From positions 1,003,111,501 to 1,003,175,500 of the forward strand of contig CM028129.1 of the NCBI GenBank assembly GCA_016271365.2: a stretch of 64,000 nt of DNA, written 5' to 3'. This DNA comes from Neoceratodus forsteri (Eukaryota > Chordata > Ceratodontiformes > Ceratodontidae). This document shows, piece after piece, positions 1 to 11,079 of this stretch. A program made the translations under genes and the position numbers. The notes under the pieces were generated by a model that was not told the DNA's origin, did no database searches, and saw only the letters and a list, made by a program, of their open reading frames with translations. How positions within the stretch are numbered: position 1 is the stretch's first letter; each line of letters starts with the position of its first letter.

Positions 1-518
1 TCCCCCTGCCATGCTATTAAACAATTCTGCAATACAAATTGTTTTGTTCTTAACCTCTTACTCGTCTCGTCTATCATCATCATCTTTATTTTATTTTATG
101 TAATAAGTCATGTGGTTGCCCACTGTGCAGACACTGTGTGCTCTCATTGCAGTTGAAATTGTGCTGCCAAAAAGCCATCTTCAAGACCCTTTTATTGCAG
201 TGTGCATGATAGCATGACAGTTTCACCTGGAATATGGCATCCACCATTTTGCCGACCATCACTCATGTAACAAAAAGAACAATTCCAAATAAAGTTAATT
301 AAGTAACAAATAGAAAAAATCACAAACAAAACATTACCTGAACATAAATTTCATACAGAAAAAGAAAAATATTAATTAAGAAAAAAAAAAATTAAAAGTA
401 GAGGAAGGAGACGTATTTTTTTTTGGGGGGGGGGTTCAATTTGGAAATCAATATAACTTTCATAATGAGCCTGTGGGGGCTGTTGCTGCTTATCACCACC
501 ACTATTACTAAGCAGCAG
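1..518. other. AT-rich stretch, no gene seen
   Basis: No coding signal could be supported here. The stretch is A/T-rich with homopolymer runs near 363-440, including an A-rich tract, a T run and a G run. It leads into the 3' end of the minus-strand BED-finger remnant. Confidence 0.5.
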
Positions 519-1489
519 TCATAGTACTTCATCATTCTGCCCCTCATTCTGCCCCTCAGCACATATCAGCCACTGCATTGCTGCCTCCACCAACGTTTTC
601 AGCCCCTGTAGCTTGGCATGCAGCTTGGCAAGGTCCCCCTGTGTCGCAGGCTGATGTGACCTCTCTTCATCATAGGCAGCTCTGGGACCTGCCATCACGT
701 CACCTGATGCCATTACTATGGCAACATGCAGGCAGACGAGCTGGTTGTGCCACCACAGCTGCAGGAGGGGCTGCTACCTCCTGCAGCTTTGCTTCCCACT
801 GGGCACAGTGGTGAACAGCTAGATGGGTGCTCTGACTACCCGTGCCCAGGTGGCTACCCTTGGGCCCCCGGCAGACCACCACATTACAAAGATTGCAACG
901 CACCATGCTGGGGTTGCCTGGGAAGGAAGAAGAAGAAAAAGAGGCCCACACAGGGGAGCTGCAGGCAGGGCCCAGTACAGGTGGTGGTGGTGGGGGCACC
1001 AGGACACACCTACTGCTGTGCTGCCAGTCGTTAAGGGCCAACAACCTGCTGTGGTTCCTGCTGCTCCTCCTGTTGATCCTGCTGCAGCTGCTGCTCCTCC
1101 TGCTGATCCTGCTGCAGCTGCTGCTCCTCCTGCTGATCTTGCTGCTGCTCCTCCTGCTGATCCTGCTGCGGCTGCTGCTCCTCCTGCTGATCTTGCTGCT
1201 GCTCCTCCTGCTGATCCTGCTGTGGCTGCTGCTCCTCCTGCTGATCCTGCTGCAGCTGCTGCTCCTCCTGCTGATCCTGCTGCAGCTGCTGCTCCTCCTC
1301 CTGCTGATCCTGCTGCAGCTGCTGCTCCTCCTGCTGATCCTGCTGCAGTTGCTGCTCCTCCTGCTGATCCTGCTGCTCTTGCTGCTGCTCCTCCTGCTGA
1401 TCCTGCTGCAGCTGCTGCTCCACCTGCTCCTGCTCCTGGATGACTACCTCAGCCACCTGGCTCACTGTGGCTTCAGGTGGGGTCCCCAA
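519..1489 (-). pseudogene. BED-type zinc-finger protein remnant with Gln/Glu/Asp repeat tract
   Basis: Three minus-strand reading-frame pieces follow one another in a protein-like order but in shifted frames: 1489-1031, 1044-700 and 713-519. The first piece is a ~10-residue repeat built from QQDQQEEQQ. The second carries a Pro run and then a BED-like finger, seen as VRCNLCNVVVCRG followed about 16 residues later by THLAVHH, giving Cys-x2-Cys and His pairs. The third piece is helical (GDLAKLHAKLQGLKTLVEAA) and ends at a stop. BED fingers of this kind are common in hAT- and Harbinger-linked proteins, so a transposon-associated DNA-binding protein is likely. No transposase domain is visible beside it. 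Two frame changes suggest a pseudogene, although repeat slippage or introns could also explain them. Confidence 0.5.
1049..1434. repeat. CTG/CTC-rich 30-bp minisatellite
   Basis: About 13 imperfect copies of a ~30-bp unit made of ctgctgctcctcctgctgat and cctgctgcag, with shorter and longer variants. It encodes the QQDQQEEQQL repeat on the minus strand. On the plus strand it reads as poly-Leu/Ile or Ala/Pro, which are shadow frames. Length variation between copies is in multiples of three, consistent with selection on, or ancestry as, coding sequence. Confidence 0.85.
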
Positions 1490-1504
1490 AGCCTGCCAAT
1501 TTGA

Positions 1505-2991
1505 TCTAACTGGGCGGCCACCCCACAGTCATGGCCCACCACATCTATGCTCCATCAAGAAAGTAAATTAACAAAACAAAAAAACAAAGTACTTGTACAA
1601 GTACAAGTAGTAGTAAAATAAAGTACAGTACCTAAAAATAACTACACACAAAATTGTTTTTTTTTTTAAGCCTTTCTAATTAAATAACACTTTCCTGAAG
1701 GACTATAACAATGAAATACACAAAGATTTAACACACAGAAAAAGAACTATAGCTTTTTTCTGAGCTCTGAAACACACAGTACAGAGTCAGACTACACACT
1801 GCAGAACTGCCTGGACTGCAAGCTCCTTCCACTGGAGAAAGTTAAAGTAAAACACTGACTTCCTGCCAGTACCTATTGAACTGCCTCCCTGAATCATGTC
1901 ACCTGCAGAGACAGTCAACCATGTGATCACTGGTCAGTGGGCTGGTTGTTTCTTAATGACTTCACGTTGTCTAATCACAATGTGAAGTAACACAAAGTCA
2001 TTAAAGGCGAAGTAACTCATTTTAGTGGGGACTTCATGTAGTCCCACACAAATGTGAAGTGGGCTACTTCACCCATACTTCGCTAGGGGATTAAAACATT
2101 GCTGCATCTCTACTGGCCATTTTTACAGCTTTGCGACTGCACTTAAACTGCTGCTTTAGTGTGAGATTTTAAAATGATTGCATTCTAACATGACCTATAT
2201 TCTGATAAAAGAATGCTGTCGGGTGAGTTCAGTTCGATCTTGTAGTCTCACCGATCTGACATAGACAAGTAAGGTTTACAGCTTTGATGTCAGAACGATG
2301 AGATTACAAGATAAAAAAAGGTTAGCATGCAGTGCATTATGAGTGCTCCCCCATACATTATCATTTATTAACTACTATACAACCTTTGTTGTTTTCATTT
2401 TACAATGCCCTTCTCCAAAAATTGCCCTCATGATACATGCTTTGAATTCACAAGCATACCCGCTCAATAGCCAGGCAGCTCCAACCACCCCAGTTGGTAC
2501 CCATTTTGCCCAGTGCCATAGCAATAATCTAAACTTGCTCAAGTTCATGGGTATTGAACACATCACACTGCATCTCTGCAGAGGTGACAGGCAGAGAAAG
2601 CTTTTGCAACAAGAGTCCAAATCGATTTACTGGATTTACTGTTTGAGAGCCCTAGTACCACTAGTACCACAGAGTTTAAACGACTCAGTTGATATATTGC
2701 CCTTTTTTTATAAATGTTTCTGTTTAAACTGGCATTGCTGAATGGTCAGTAATGTGATTTATGGCTTTTTCCCCTTCCAATACTGTATTTGAAAACAAAC
2801 ATTTGGACTGTTTATTCCCTGTATCACATGGACTTCAGTACATGTTTTGCCTAGTCTTTTGGTGCCAGTTTTGTATTTCACAACTGAAATGTGTTTTATC
2901 TAACTAGCTATTCCAATTGCAGCTTGTGTTCCTGTTCTATTTCTCTCTTACCACCCTGTATTGTGGTCCCACTTTCTCTCTGCCCCCCTCA

Positions 2992-2992
<1 letters not shown>
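1505..2992. other. Non-coding stretch with small inverted repeats
   Basis: No gene could be supported. The segment around 1945-2090 is rich in repeated ACTTCAC/GTGAAGT motifs and looks like the end of a decayed DNA transposon. A short hairpin lies at 2237-2312. Short open frames at 2343-2741 have no recognisable domain. Confidence 0.4.
2237..2312. repeat. Short hairpin with 26-bp arms
   Basis: The left arm 2237-2262 begins atcttgtagtctcaccgat. The right arm 2287-2312 is its inverse complement with about four mismatches. The loop is 24 bases. It is probably the remains of a small inverted-repeat (MITE-like) element. No target duplication was identified. Confidence 0.6.

Positions 2993-3022
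<30 letters not shown>
2993..3022. repeat. (CA)n microsatellite
   Basis: Fifteen uninterrupted CA dinucleotides. Confidence 0.95.
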
Positions 3023-3026
<4 letters not shown>

Positions 3027-3639
3027 CAGCTGTAATCTGCTCTCTTTGCTAATTCAGCTTGCTTTAACCTTTTTATTTCTATAACTTTACTCCTCACTGT
3101 CTTACATTTTAAATTTAAGGGTGCTTTATATGACACCAGTTGGGGTATTATCTTCCTATGTTTACTGTTTTTTTGTTTGTCTTCTAGCTTTCAATGTGCA
3201 GCTATTCTGTGGTGACATTTGCAAATTATATTGCCTGTACCTTTCACACTGTGAAATAAATGTAATTTTAGCCACAAGCATAGACACACCCTCTGATGAA
3301 GATGCTAGACCTGAATCTCTAGTGCTTAGTACTATGTTTTTCTGTGTGTGATTAAACCTTGGGAGTTTCTGGCTCCTATCCACATTTTATGAGTATGATC
3401 TTAGTTTTTTTCTTGAGTGCTGCCATTTGTGTGGTTTGTCTAACTTGCTCTGGTCACATTGTCTAAGACATGGTTATCAAACAGAATATCCAGTTTAGAA
3501 GTTGAGATTCCAAGTGATTGCTTATTAAGATGATAAGCTAAGAAAACATGGGAATGGGGTTCTAATCTATTACAAATCTTGTTTTCCAGTGGTGGCTGAT
3601 AATTTCACCGATAATTACTTACTCTGTGATTTTCTTTCA

Positions 3640-4257
3640 GTCATGTTATGTTTGGGGGGGGGGGGGCAAGCACCTAACATTAGCTACATTTTACATTCTT
3701 CTAGGTTTTTCTGAGGATGGACTTACTTTATTGTCTGCATTTAAGCAATCCAAACATGACACAAACAAAATCCTTTTTCTAGGTGATGCCAATGTTAATT
3801 GGAATGATACAGCAAATTGGAGAAGTACAGACCATGTTGTGCGCTTGAGCCTTAAGCAAATGATTTTCTCAGCTACCAAACTAAATTACAAGGCTGGCTC
3901 TGAGTTCTTAATTGACTGGATAGTCACTTCTAGACCAGATCATATCAATCAAGCCCATTTTTACACTATAGCTGAAGCAACTATTCTCTGGTTATTTACT
4001 GTTGGAGTACTCATATGCTGTGCTGTCCTCCTCTACACGTAACCTCCAGATCCATTCGTAATCTGAACATTAGTGAATTCAGAAATGCTGCCTCACAGAT
4101 CAGCTGGTCACCTTTGTATGCCATCTCCTTGGTAGACTTGACGTTGGATTATATCATTCATGAATTTAACCTGGTTTGTAATCATTTTACCTCATCCGTC
4201 ACTCATGTAGTAAAACAAGTAGTCAGTGGTGGATCACCCCTTGTCTGGAACAATTGA
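3640..4257 (+). pseudogene. LINE endonuclease fragment
   Basis: A plus-strand open frame at 3626-4042 contains ILFLGDANVNWND, matching the G-D-x-N-x-x-W motif of the apurinic-like endonuclease of non-LTR retrotransposons. It continues in another frame at 4015-4257. A G run lies just upstream at about 3654-3666. No reverse transcriptase follows in the same copy, so this is an isolated fragment. The clade is not certain; a Rex1/L2-like origin is plausible, since an RT remnant of that type lies at 8.0-9.1 kb in the same orientation. Confidence 0.5.
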
Positions 4258-4669
4258 TGCAGGTAAGAGAGATACAGGGCCTGGAAAGCTTCTAGGACAC
4301 AGGATACAAATTCTGAAATGTTTACATATAAAAACTATGGAATAAATGTAAATAATTGGTTAGAAAGACAAATATAGACTATTATTGAAAATCCCAGTTT
4401 CAATTTTCAAACTGTCAGCAGGCAAAATTGGCAAATACTACACAATCTCATGGGAAAGACCCATTGTAGAGCAATCCCTCATCTGACTGCTTAAAAAGGC
4501 AACTTGACAGACTTGACTGAAATTGCCAACTAGGAACTAGCTGTGGTGGTTTTGATTGCTGGTTTGAAATTAAGATAATTAACAATAGATGAAACTTTAA
4601 AGTCCCTTATGAATGCATACTTATAGCAGCAGTATTTGTTAGCTGTCAAAATATTTCATTATACAGTAA

Positions 4670-5494
4670 TCTAGTCACCTAGATTTCAGTAAGGCAGTCA
4701 ACACCATTCCACATAGAAGATTCATAAACAAACAGGTCAGCCTAGGGTTGGGTCCAAAGTTGGTAATCTGGGTATGAAACTGGCTAGGGGACAGGTGACA
4801 GAGGGTGGTGGTAAGTGGAGTTTACTCTGAGGAAGGAAGGAAGGAAGGGTGAGGGTGCCACAAGGATCAGTACTGGGACTGGTCCTCTTTAATGTCTTTG
4901 TTAGTACATTGTGAGGTGCTAGAAGAGAAGGTATGCCTTTTTGCAGTTGACACTAAGATCTGCAATAGAGTAGATACTCCAGGAAGGGTGGAAAAATGAA
5001 TAGGGATCCAGGAAAGCCTGAGGAGTGGTCAACTGTGTGACAACTGCATTTCAGTGTGAAGAAGTACAAAATCATGCCCTTGGGGTGCAGAAACCCAGGG
5101 GCAGAGTATAAAATGGGAGGAGTGGTGCTGGCGACCACCAATCAGGAAGGAGACCTGGGGTAATAATATCTGATGACCTAAAGGTGACCAAACAGAGTGA
5201 CAAGGTGGGGGGGGGCAGTGGGATGCTAAGGTGCATAGGGAGGGCTATCACCTGCAGGAAGAAGGAGGTAATGATACTACTGTGTAAATCACTGGTGAGA
5301 CCTCACCTAGAGTACTGTGTCCAGTTCTGAAGACCACATCTCAAGACAGACATAGAGTAGAGACAGTCTAGAGGAGGGCAACTAAAGTGGTGCAGGGTCT
5401 GCATCAAAAGCCCTATGAGGAGAGACTGAAGAACCTCATTATGTACACTCTGGAGGAAAGGAGGGAAAGGGGGATATGACAGAGACTTTCAACT
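4670..5494 (+). pseudogene. CR1-like LINE reverse transcriptase, 5' part of a split copy
   Basis: Plus-strand translation gives a decayed RT domain: DFSKAVNTIPHR, then VPQGSVLG, an F-A-D-D-like box reading FAVDTKICNRVD, then DLGVIISDDLK and YEERLK. These are hallmark blocks of the CR1 group. Several stops and frameshifts interrupt them. The coding sequence breaks off at 5494 and resumes in the same frame at about 6224, so the two parts are one copy interrupted by an insertion. Confidence 0.75.
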
Positions 5495-6223
5495 ACTGTA
5501 GAATTACTTAGTATTGTGGCTGTTTAATTTAGTGCTCCAGCTTTTGTCTGTTAGTGGGAATTAATGTTTGTGGTTATCCACTTAGAGCTGACACAATGAG
5601 GCAGGGGAGGAAGTGTTCGATGCTTTGGAAAGATGGCACCCTGACACCAGATTTAGGCTGGAAGCTGGTCATTTGTGTTTTTTTTTTTGTGTTTTGCTGC
5701 TATGGCCCACTGACCTAGAATGTTGATTATAGTTCTGGGGAAGTGAGGACCCAAGAGCAGAAGTGAGGTAGTGCTGGAGTTGGGGGACTTTTCTGTGCAA
5801 CCAGTTCCACAGGGGAAGGGAGGGAGGGAGATAGTGACCATAGGGAGGGACTGACTACTAGGGATTAAACCCATAAAGGCTTGAACCTGATTTTCAGCCT
5901 GGCAGGGTGATATAGTATAAGGAGGAAGCAGCTCACCTGCCCACCAAATTGCCACCTTATTACCTTGCCCTGAGATGGAACTGTGAGTTCTTTGTAATTT
6001 TGTCTCTGACTTGACTCGCACTTGTGGCAATGCACCATATTACTTGTGTTTTTTATGACTTGACTCACACTTGTGGCAATGCACCATATTGTTTGTGTTT
6101 TTCATGGATAAAGTATATTACACTGTCAAGCATGTTTCACTGTATTTCATTGTTCGTGGTCGGCTAGCTGACTGCAAACATAGCAAAGGTTTATTGGCAG
6201 CGAACATTAGTAATTCTATAGTA
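5494..6223. mobile_element. TA-flanked non-autonomous DNA transposon inserted in the CR1-like LINE
   Basis: The ends are inverted copies with one mismatch: CTGTAGAATTACT at 5496-5508 and AGTAATTCTATAG at 6209-6221. Each is flanked by TA (5494-5495 and 6222-6223). Removing the interval joins the LINE frame exactly (TFNY then LTGINKVQ), which independently supports both boundaries. TA duplication and short TIRs point to a Tc1/mariner-type MITE. No transposase is encoded. Inside is a ~49-bp tandem duplication at 6007-6104. Confidence 0.7.
6007..6104. repeat. Two-copy ~49-bp tandem repeat
   Basis: Two adjacent copies beginning tgacttgactcgcacttgtg and tgacttgactcacacttgtg, differing at only a few positions, inside the TA-flanked insertion. 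Confidence 0.8.
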
Positions 6224-6595
6224 CCTCACAGGTATAAATAAGGTTCAAGAGGGAAGCCTTTTTTGAAAGAAAAAGATGCTCAAGAACAAGGGGTCATGCT
6301 ATGAAGTTGGAGGAGGGTAGGCTCAGAGGAGATGTAAGTAAGTACTTCTTCAGAGAAAGAGTGGTGGATGCCTGGAACAGCCTCCAAGCAGTGGTGGCAG
6401 GGGCTAAAATGTTAGTGGGATTCAAAAAGGTATGGGATAGGCATAAGGGAACCTTAATGGTAGGGAAGGGGGGGAGATGGAGATCAAGTAGGGTCTGCGG
6501 TGTCACAGTAGGTAGGGAAAATGAGCAGATTAGGTGGGCCAAGCGGTCCTTATCCACCATCAAAGTTTCTATGTTTTCAATTTTTGTTTAGCAAA
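6224..6595 (+). pseudogene. CR1-like LINE, 3' end of the split copy
   Basis: The frame continues from 5494 with LTGINKVQEGSLF, then RLRGDVSKYFFRERVVDAWN, the conserved C-terminus of CR1-type LINE proteins. It ends in the characteristic tail gggccaagcggtccttatc followed by a ctatgtttt-type terminus. Related tails occur at 20.39-20.64 kb and 44.93-45.25 kb on the minus strand, so this LINE family is repeated in the window. Confidence 0.75.
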
Positions 6596-7400
6596 AATGG
6601 ATTTCTGACATTCTTACATTCATTCATTCTCAGTGCATTTTTAGTTTTCGCAGATATTTTTAAAACAGCTTTTATAGCTAATTTTGTAATTAATGGCTCA
6701 CATCATTACAGATGGCCATCATTCACAATTAAAAAAAAAAATCTTCCATTTGAGGTTACCTGTTAAATGTACATGATACATTTATAATGTGGATGCATTA
6801 GGATAATGTCACCTGGTGTTTTTGTTGGTAAACAGTACCAAGATGTCTGATTTTTTCATGACAGGTATGGCACATGAGTGGGAATATTTACAAACTTCAG
6901 AATCCCATATCTTGGTTCAGAAATGAAAGAAAACAAACAAAAAAAATGGTATCTTGATATTTTTACCAGAATATTACTGTTGAGAAAAACTGTAAGGTGA
7001 CTGACAATTACTGCTGCTTTAAAAACTAGAATGAGATTCTACAAAATTGATTTGAAACTCTTTCCTTATGTTGCATTGGCTGCGCTTGCGCACCCAATGT
7101 TTTGTGGCAATGACAGGGGATTTGGGGGAAGACACCGCTGAACCCATTGTAGTTCACAAAAGCAAGGCTCAGCAGTCTACACCAATGACTATGGGCTGTG
7201 GTTCTGACATCACTCTATGTTCAATAGGCTGAAACTTTATGAATATTAAAAGGATCAAAGCCACTTCAATCAGAGAGGGCTTCGGTCCTTTGATCTGAAT
7301 GAAGCTGTCAGCAAACAGCTGAGTGGCTTTCAAAGGAGCCCTGTTCCTTTGCCTTGTCTTTAGTCGTGTAACAAAAAAACACGTCAATCAAATTCTGTTT
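6596..7400. other. AT-rich non-coding stretch
   Basis: No gene, motif or clear repeat could be supported. A GC-richer patch lies at 7078-7150. Confidence 0.4.
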
Positions 7401-7920
7401 CTGTCCCCCCCCGCACCCTCCCTCTCAGCACCCACCATTCCACTCCCCAAAAACATAACACTAACTTTGGGGGTGTATAACTCGCCCAGTGTCACCACAT
7501 TGTAGTTTTTTTTAATTAAATTTTATTTATATATTGCCTGTAACAAAGAACATTGTCCCTTGATGTCAGCAGCTGGTGCCCCTGTGTTCATTAGGTGGGC
7601 TAATAGGAATGAACATCAGGTGTACAAATATGGTAAAATGCACAGGTTATGATTGAACATTACACCATTTCAATGTTCACTCATAACGTCACTCATTTTC
7701 AATATTTTGACTCCAACCTTTTAACATAGCCATTTTTCCACACCACCTCATAAATGTGATGTCGTTTTTAAAATCCTGCACAAGATGTGTTTTCACACCT
7801 CTGAGGTGAAATGCCATTTTGGCTAATAGTTTATAAGTGGCATCTGTCATATCTATAAGGCAAATCCTAAAACAAGTATCTTCAAAATTTGGGATCAGAA
7901 TTGCAAAAAACAAATTAACA
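7401..7920. repeat. Fragment of the dispersed repeat also seen at 43 and 49 kb
   Basis: Two pieces of one family are separated by an unrelated AT-rich insert at about 7505-7670. The first (7405-7500) has ccctccctctcagcaccc and cccagtgtcaccac. The second (7690-7910) has attttcaatattttgact, catagccatttttccacacc and the motif cctcataaatgtgatg. The same blocks recur in the same order at 42.9-44.2 kb and 49.3-50.6 kb. The family is non-coding. Confidence 0.6.
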
Positions 7921-8019
7921 AGCAGCCAACATTCGGCATTGACAAATGCTTGTTACTGATGTACTGGCTCATCCTCTGTGCATTTTGTACAACCATTCAT
8001 TAGCTATTGGCAAGTTCCT

Positions 8020-9125
8020 GAAGTTGTGGAAGCAGGCAACCATGGTCCCTATTTTTTAAATCTGAAGAGTGGCAACTTGACCAAAAACTGTTGACCAATA
8101 TCCTTACTTACCTTGTTGTCCACAATCCTTAAGAGGATTATTTTGACCAGTTTTGGGAGTTCCTGGATACTGGTGATTTGCCAACACCCTGCCAGAAAGG
8201 TTTTCAAGATAATCACTGCATATTCACAGCTGTGCTTGAAGTCACTAATCATTTTCACATGGCTCTTGGGCAATGGAGACATGGCTGGTGCACTCTTCCT
8301 AGATATTTTCAAAGCATTTGTTATGGTACACCACAGCTACCTGCTTGCCAAGCTTTGGGCCCTTGATCTATTTGCATCTCCTTATCTTGGGTCTAGAATT
8401 ACTTGACTGACAGATCTCCATCAGTTTCTTTAAATTCTATTCATGCTCCACTAATCAAAATTACTACCCGGAGTACCCCAGGGATCAATCCTGGGGCCCT
8501 TTTTGAATGCTCTAGCTCACCTGCTGCATAGGTCTGAATCCTGTAGTCTCATGTATGTGGATGATATTGAGTAGCACAGAAGGGTACCTAATGTCAGTGA
8601 CATATCCAGATATTTGCAGCATGGTTTTGAATTGGTTTAAAAATGGTTGCTAAAAAATGGCCTTCAGTTGAATGTTGGTGAAACCAAGTATATGCACTTT
8701 GGAACGAAACATAAATTAAACCCTTTACCCCATGCCCACCCCCAGTGACTTAATTCAAGATTTAAGTGGTACCTTTGTTAAGAGAGTGAACAGTTCTAAG
8801 TATCTCAGTTTAACTACAGTATAGGACAGATTCACTCTTTTAAAGAACATATCTTCACACGGATTAAGTCAGTGCACACTTGTCTTGGTCAGCTTTATAG
8901 GCTTCAAAAATTGTCTGTCCACGCATCCCAAGAATGTCTTGGCTCAGTCCCTACTCCTGTCATTAGTGGGTTGTGGACTTTCAATCTATGCCATTGCTAT
9001 ATGTCAGTGACTTGCAAAGAATTTACATTCTGTGCAATTCCATATGCAGACTTGCTGCCTCTAGCCCCATATCTTATCATCACAACACTCTTTACAAACA
9101 CCTTGGCTGATTTTCTTTTGATCTA
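8020..9125 (+). pseudogene. Decayed LINE reverse transcriptase (L2/Rex1-like)
   Basis: A plus-strand frame at 8113-8406 includes FLDIFKAFVMVHHSYLLAKL, a decayed form of the RT block DLSKAFDTVDH. Further on, short stretches resemble VPQGSILGP (around 8475-8505), a YVDD-like box (around 8560) and LNVGETKYMHFGTK (around 8660-8710). Many stops and frameshifts interrupt the translation. It may belong to the same ancestral copy as the endonuclease fragment at 3.6-4.3 kb, but 3.7 kb of other sequence lies between them. Confidence 0.6.
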
Positions 9126-9830
9126 GGCATTACTTATTTTACCATAATCAGATGTAGATTAAGCTGCACTGCAATGAAAAATGTTTTTCCCAAAAAAGCT
9201 AATTTCAGCTACAATTAAAAAAAAATTGCATACCATCAAATGTACTTGTCTAGGTACCTCCTTTGCTGCATACTATGAGTCTTTTTTTTTTGTTTTTTTG
9301 ATCCTATCCCTTGCTAGGTCTATAATGCTATTTCTATGAAAAATGTGGCGGCCATCTTTTTTCTTCAGAAAAAAATAAACTAAAATATTATAAAAATACT
9401 CAAATTTTGGTGGAATTAGGAAATTGTGTCACCAAATAAAATAGGAGGATGTCTGGAATCTTTAAAGTTTTGCCTAATTTCATTGCACTGCTGCTTTTAT
9501 AGGTCCTATTAGATTTTTGTTTATGGCTGCTGCTAGCCCCAGTGCCTGTTCCCAGATTACTAGAGCTACTTATACTCATTTCATAAGAGCATCACTCTTG
9601 TGTTCTTCCCTTGACCAACATTCTTTTATATAAAAAGGCATTACATTCCAGAATAATTTATCTGCTTTTTTCCAATCTATCAACATTTGCAGAATATGTT
9701 CAACATGGTGTTAAAAAATATTGTTCAGAGTTGTTAGTGTATGAGTCTAATATTACCTGATCCCTGTGTACTCTGATATATTATGTATTTATTCTATATT
9801 GTTGCTTCTGTCTATATTTATTGAATTTTG
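9126..9830. other. AT-rich non-coding stretch
   Basis: Nothing could be supported beyond homopolymer-rich sequence, such as the T runs near 9281-9299. Confidence 0.4.
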
Positions 9831-9834
9831 TTGA

Positions 9835-10035
9835 CTGGGTAGCCCCACTGAGTCTAGAAGTCCCTTTTTCAGGGGTGACCAGGGGGGTGGGGGATTCAGA
9901 TGGTACCCAACTGAAATTGAACCAGATTAAGCTGTTAGTGGCATTTTTAGTGAATGGGGGAAGTTTGGCCAGGACACCGGTGAAATTCCCCTACTATCCA
10001 GTAGGGGGAGACTCTGTCCGTCTTGGCAGGGATCT
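9835..10035. repeat. Possible SINE-related segment
   Basis: The order of short motifs (ccctttttcaggggtgacc, then acccaactgaa, then gccaggacacc, then cccctac) resembles the non-tRNA part of the SINE type present at 23.94 kb, as remembered from shark and coelacanth genomes. There is no tRNA-like head here. This is a weak assignment. Confidence 0.25.
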
Positions 10036-10225
10036 AAGATGGCCAATCAGGAGGATGCAAGGAAGGCGGTGGAAATGGAGCTTAGGACTACAGAAGCCCC
10101 TTTGTTAATTTTGGAACAAAATATGGTTGAAATGGAAATGGTGGAAATTGAATCAGATATGCCTTGTCAGGAGCAAAATGCTGGACTGGTAAAAGATTAA
10201 AATGGCATTTCTGTAGTGAATAGCA

Positions 10226-10640
10226 TCTGATTAAAGGTTTCTTTTAATTCAATAATTAGATCTTCTCCAATAATTTTAGTAGCTCATTTGGTTGGCCATC
10301 AGGGCCAGGTGTCTTATTTTTTGCCAGTGAAGCCAGTGCTTCCTGCAGTTCCCACTCTTCGATAGGTGCAGTTAGTTTTTCCCCATTGATGCTTCAATTT
10401 CTGGAATTTCTATCCCTTTAAGAAATGATCCAATCCATCCCTAGAGGTTTATAATGGAGCATACATATATCAGTAGTGTATTTTGTTACCCAATGTGCCA
10501 GTTCTGCCTGTGTTCTACATTCCTTTCCTGTGGCATCCAGTAGAACTGAGTTCCTTGGCTTTTGCCTTACTAATGCAATTTTCAAAGGGCGAAGTGTAGT
10601 CTCTGGATCAGGCAATGGGAGACACACACACTCTAAAAGT
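10226..10640 (-). pseudogene. L1-type LINE reverse transcriptase N-terminal fragment
   Basis: The minus strand reads, after a frameshift, IEEWELQEALASLAKNKTPG followed by PDGQPNELLKLLEKI. This matches the start of the L1-clade RT domain (E-x2-x-A-I-x3-x-x-K-S-P-G-P-D-G-x-x-x-E-F/L). Upstream on the same strand are short pieces of the linker region. The fragment ends at about 10,226. It lies head to head with the plus-strand LINE tail at 10.69 kb. Confidence 0.6.
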
Positions 10641-10659
10641 TTTAAAAAAAATCAGAAAT

Positions 10660-11065
10660 GATACCAGAATATGTTAGATGCACTTTTTTAAGACTAAAAC
10701 AGTGGAGAATCATAACGATGCAAATTATGACTATACATAGGAAGCAGTTATATCACTCTTTAGTGTCCTCCCTCTGTGTGGAGATGGAAGTCTTTGGAAA
10801 ATGTTCAGTATCATTAAAAGAAAATCTAAAGAAGTTACTCAATAACAAGAGAATCCTAAGACATATGTGGGATCTTCACTGGCTGGCATGCCATGAACGC
10901 ATTAATGTTAAAGCCAATCAGAAGCATCAAAATCAGAAGACAGAATCTGTAGTAGGCTGCAGTGTATCCAGCAAGAAGAAACCATACAACATCTTTTTTT
11001 AATTGCTCTTTTATTAAAGGGTTCTGGAATTTTCTGTCACAACAATGGAATGAGAATGTATTTAG
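10660..11065 (+). pseudogene. LINE C-terminal fragment with zinc-binding motif
   Basis: A plus-strand frame at 10,658-11,002 followed by a shifted frame reads GCSVSSKKKPYNIFF, then NCSFIKGFWNFLSQQWNENV. This resembles the C-terminal zinc-binding segment of L1/Tx1-like LINE proteins (C-x2-C, then H-x-F-x2-C-x3-x2-F/L-W), although the expected His is lost. No RT lies upstream on this strand. It is a fragment of uncertain family. Confidence 0.4.
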
Positions 11066-11079
11066 TATAATAACATATG

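Noticed and set aside
842..1504. Plus-strand poly-Leu and Ala/Pro open frames
   Set aside because: They are the opposite-strand and alternate-frame readings of the CTG/CTC minisatellite; the minus strand gives a protein-like Q/E/D repeat leading to a BED finger.
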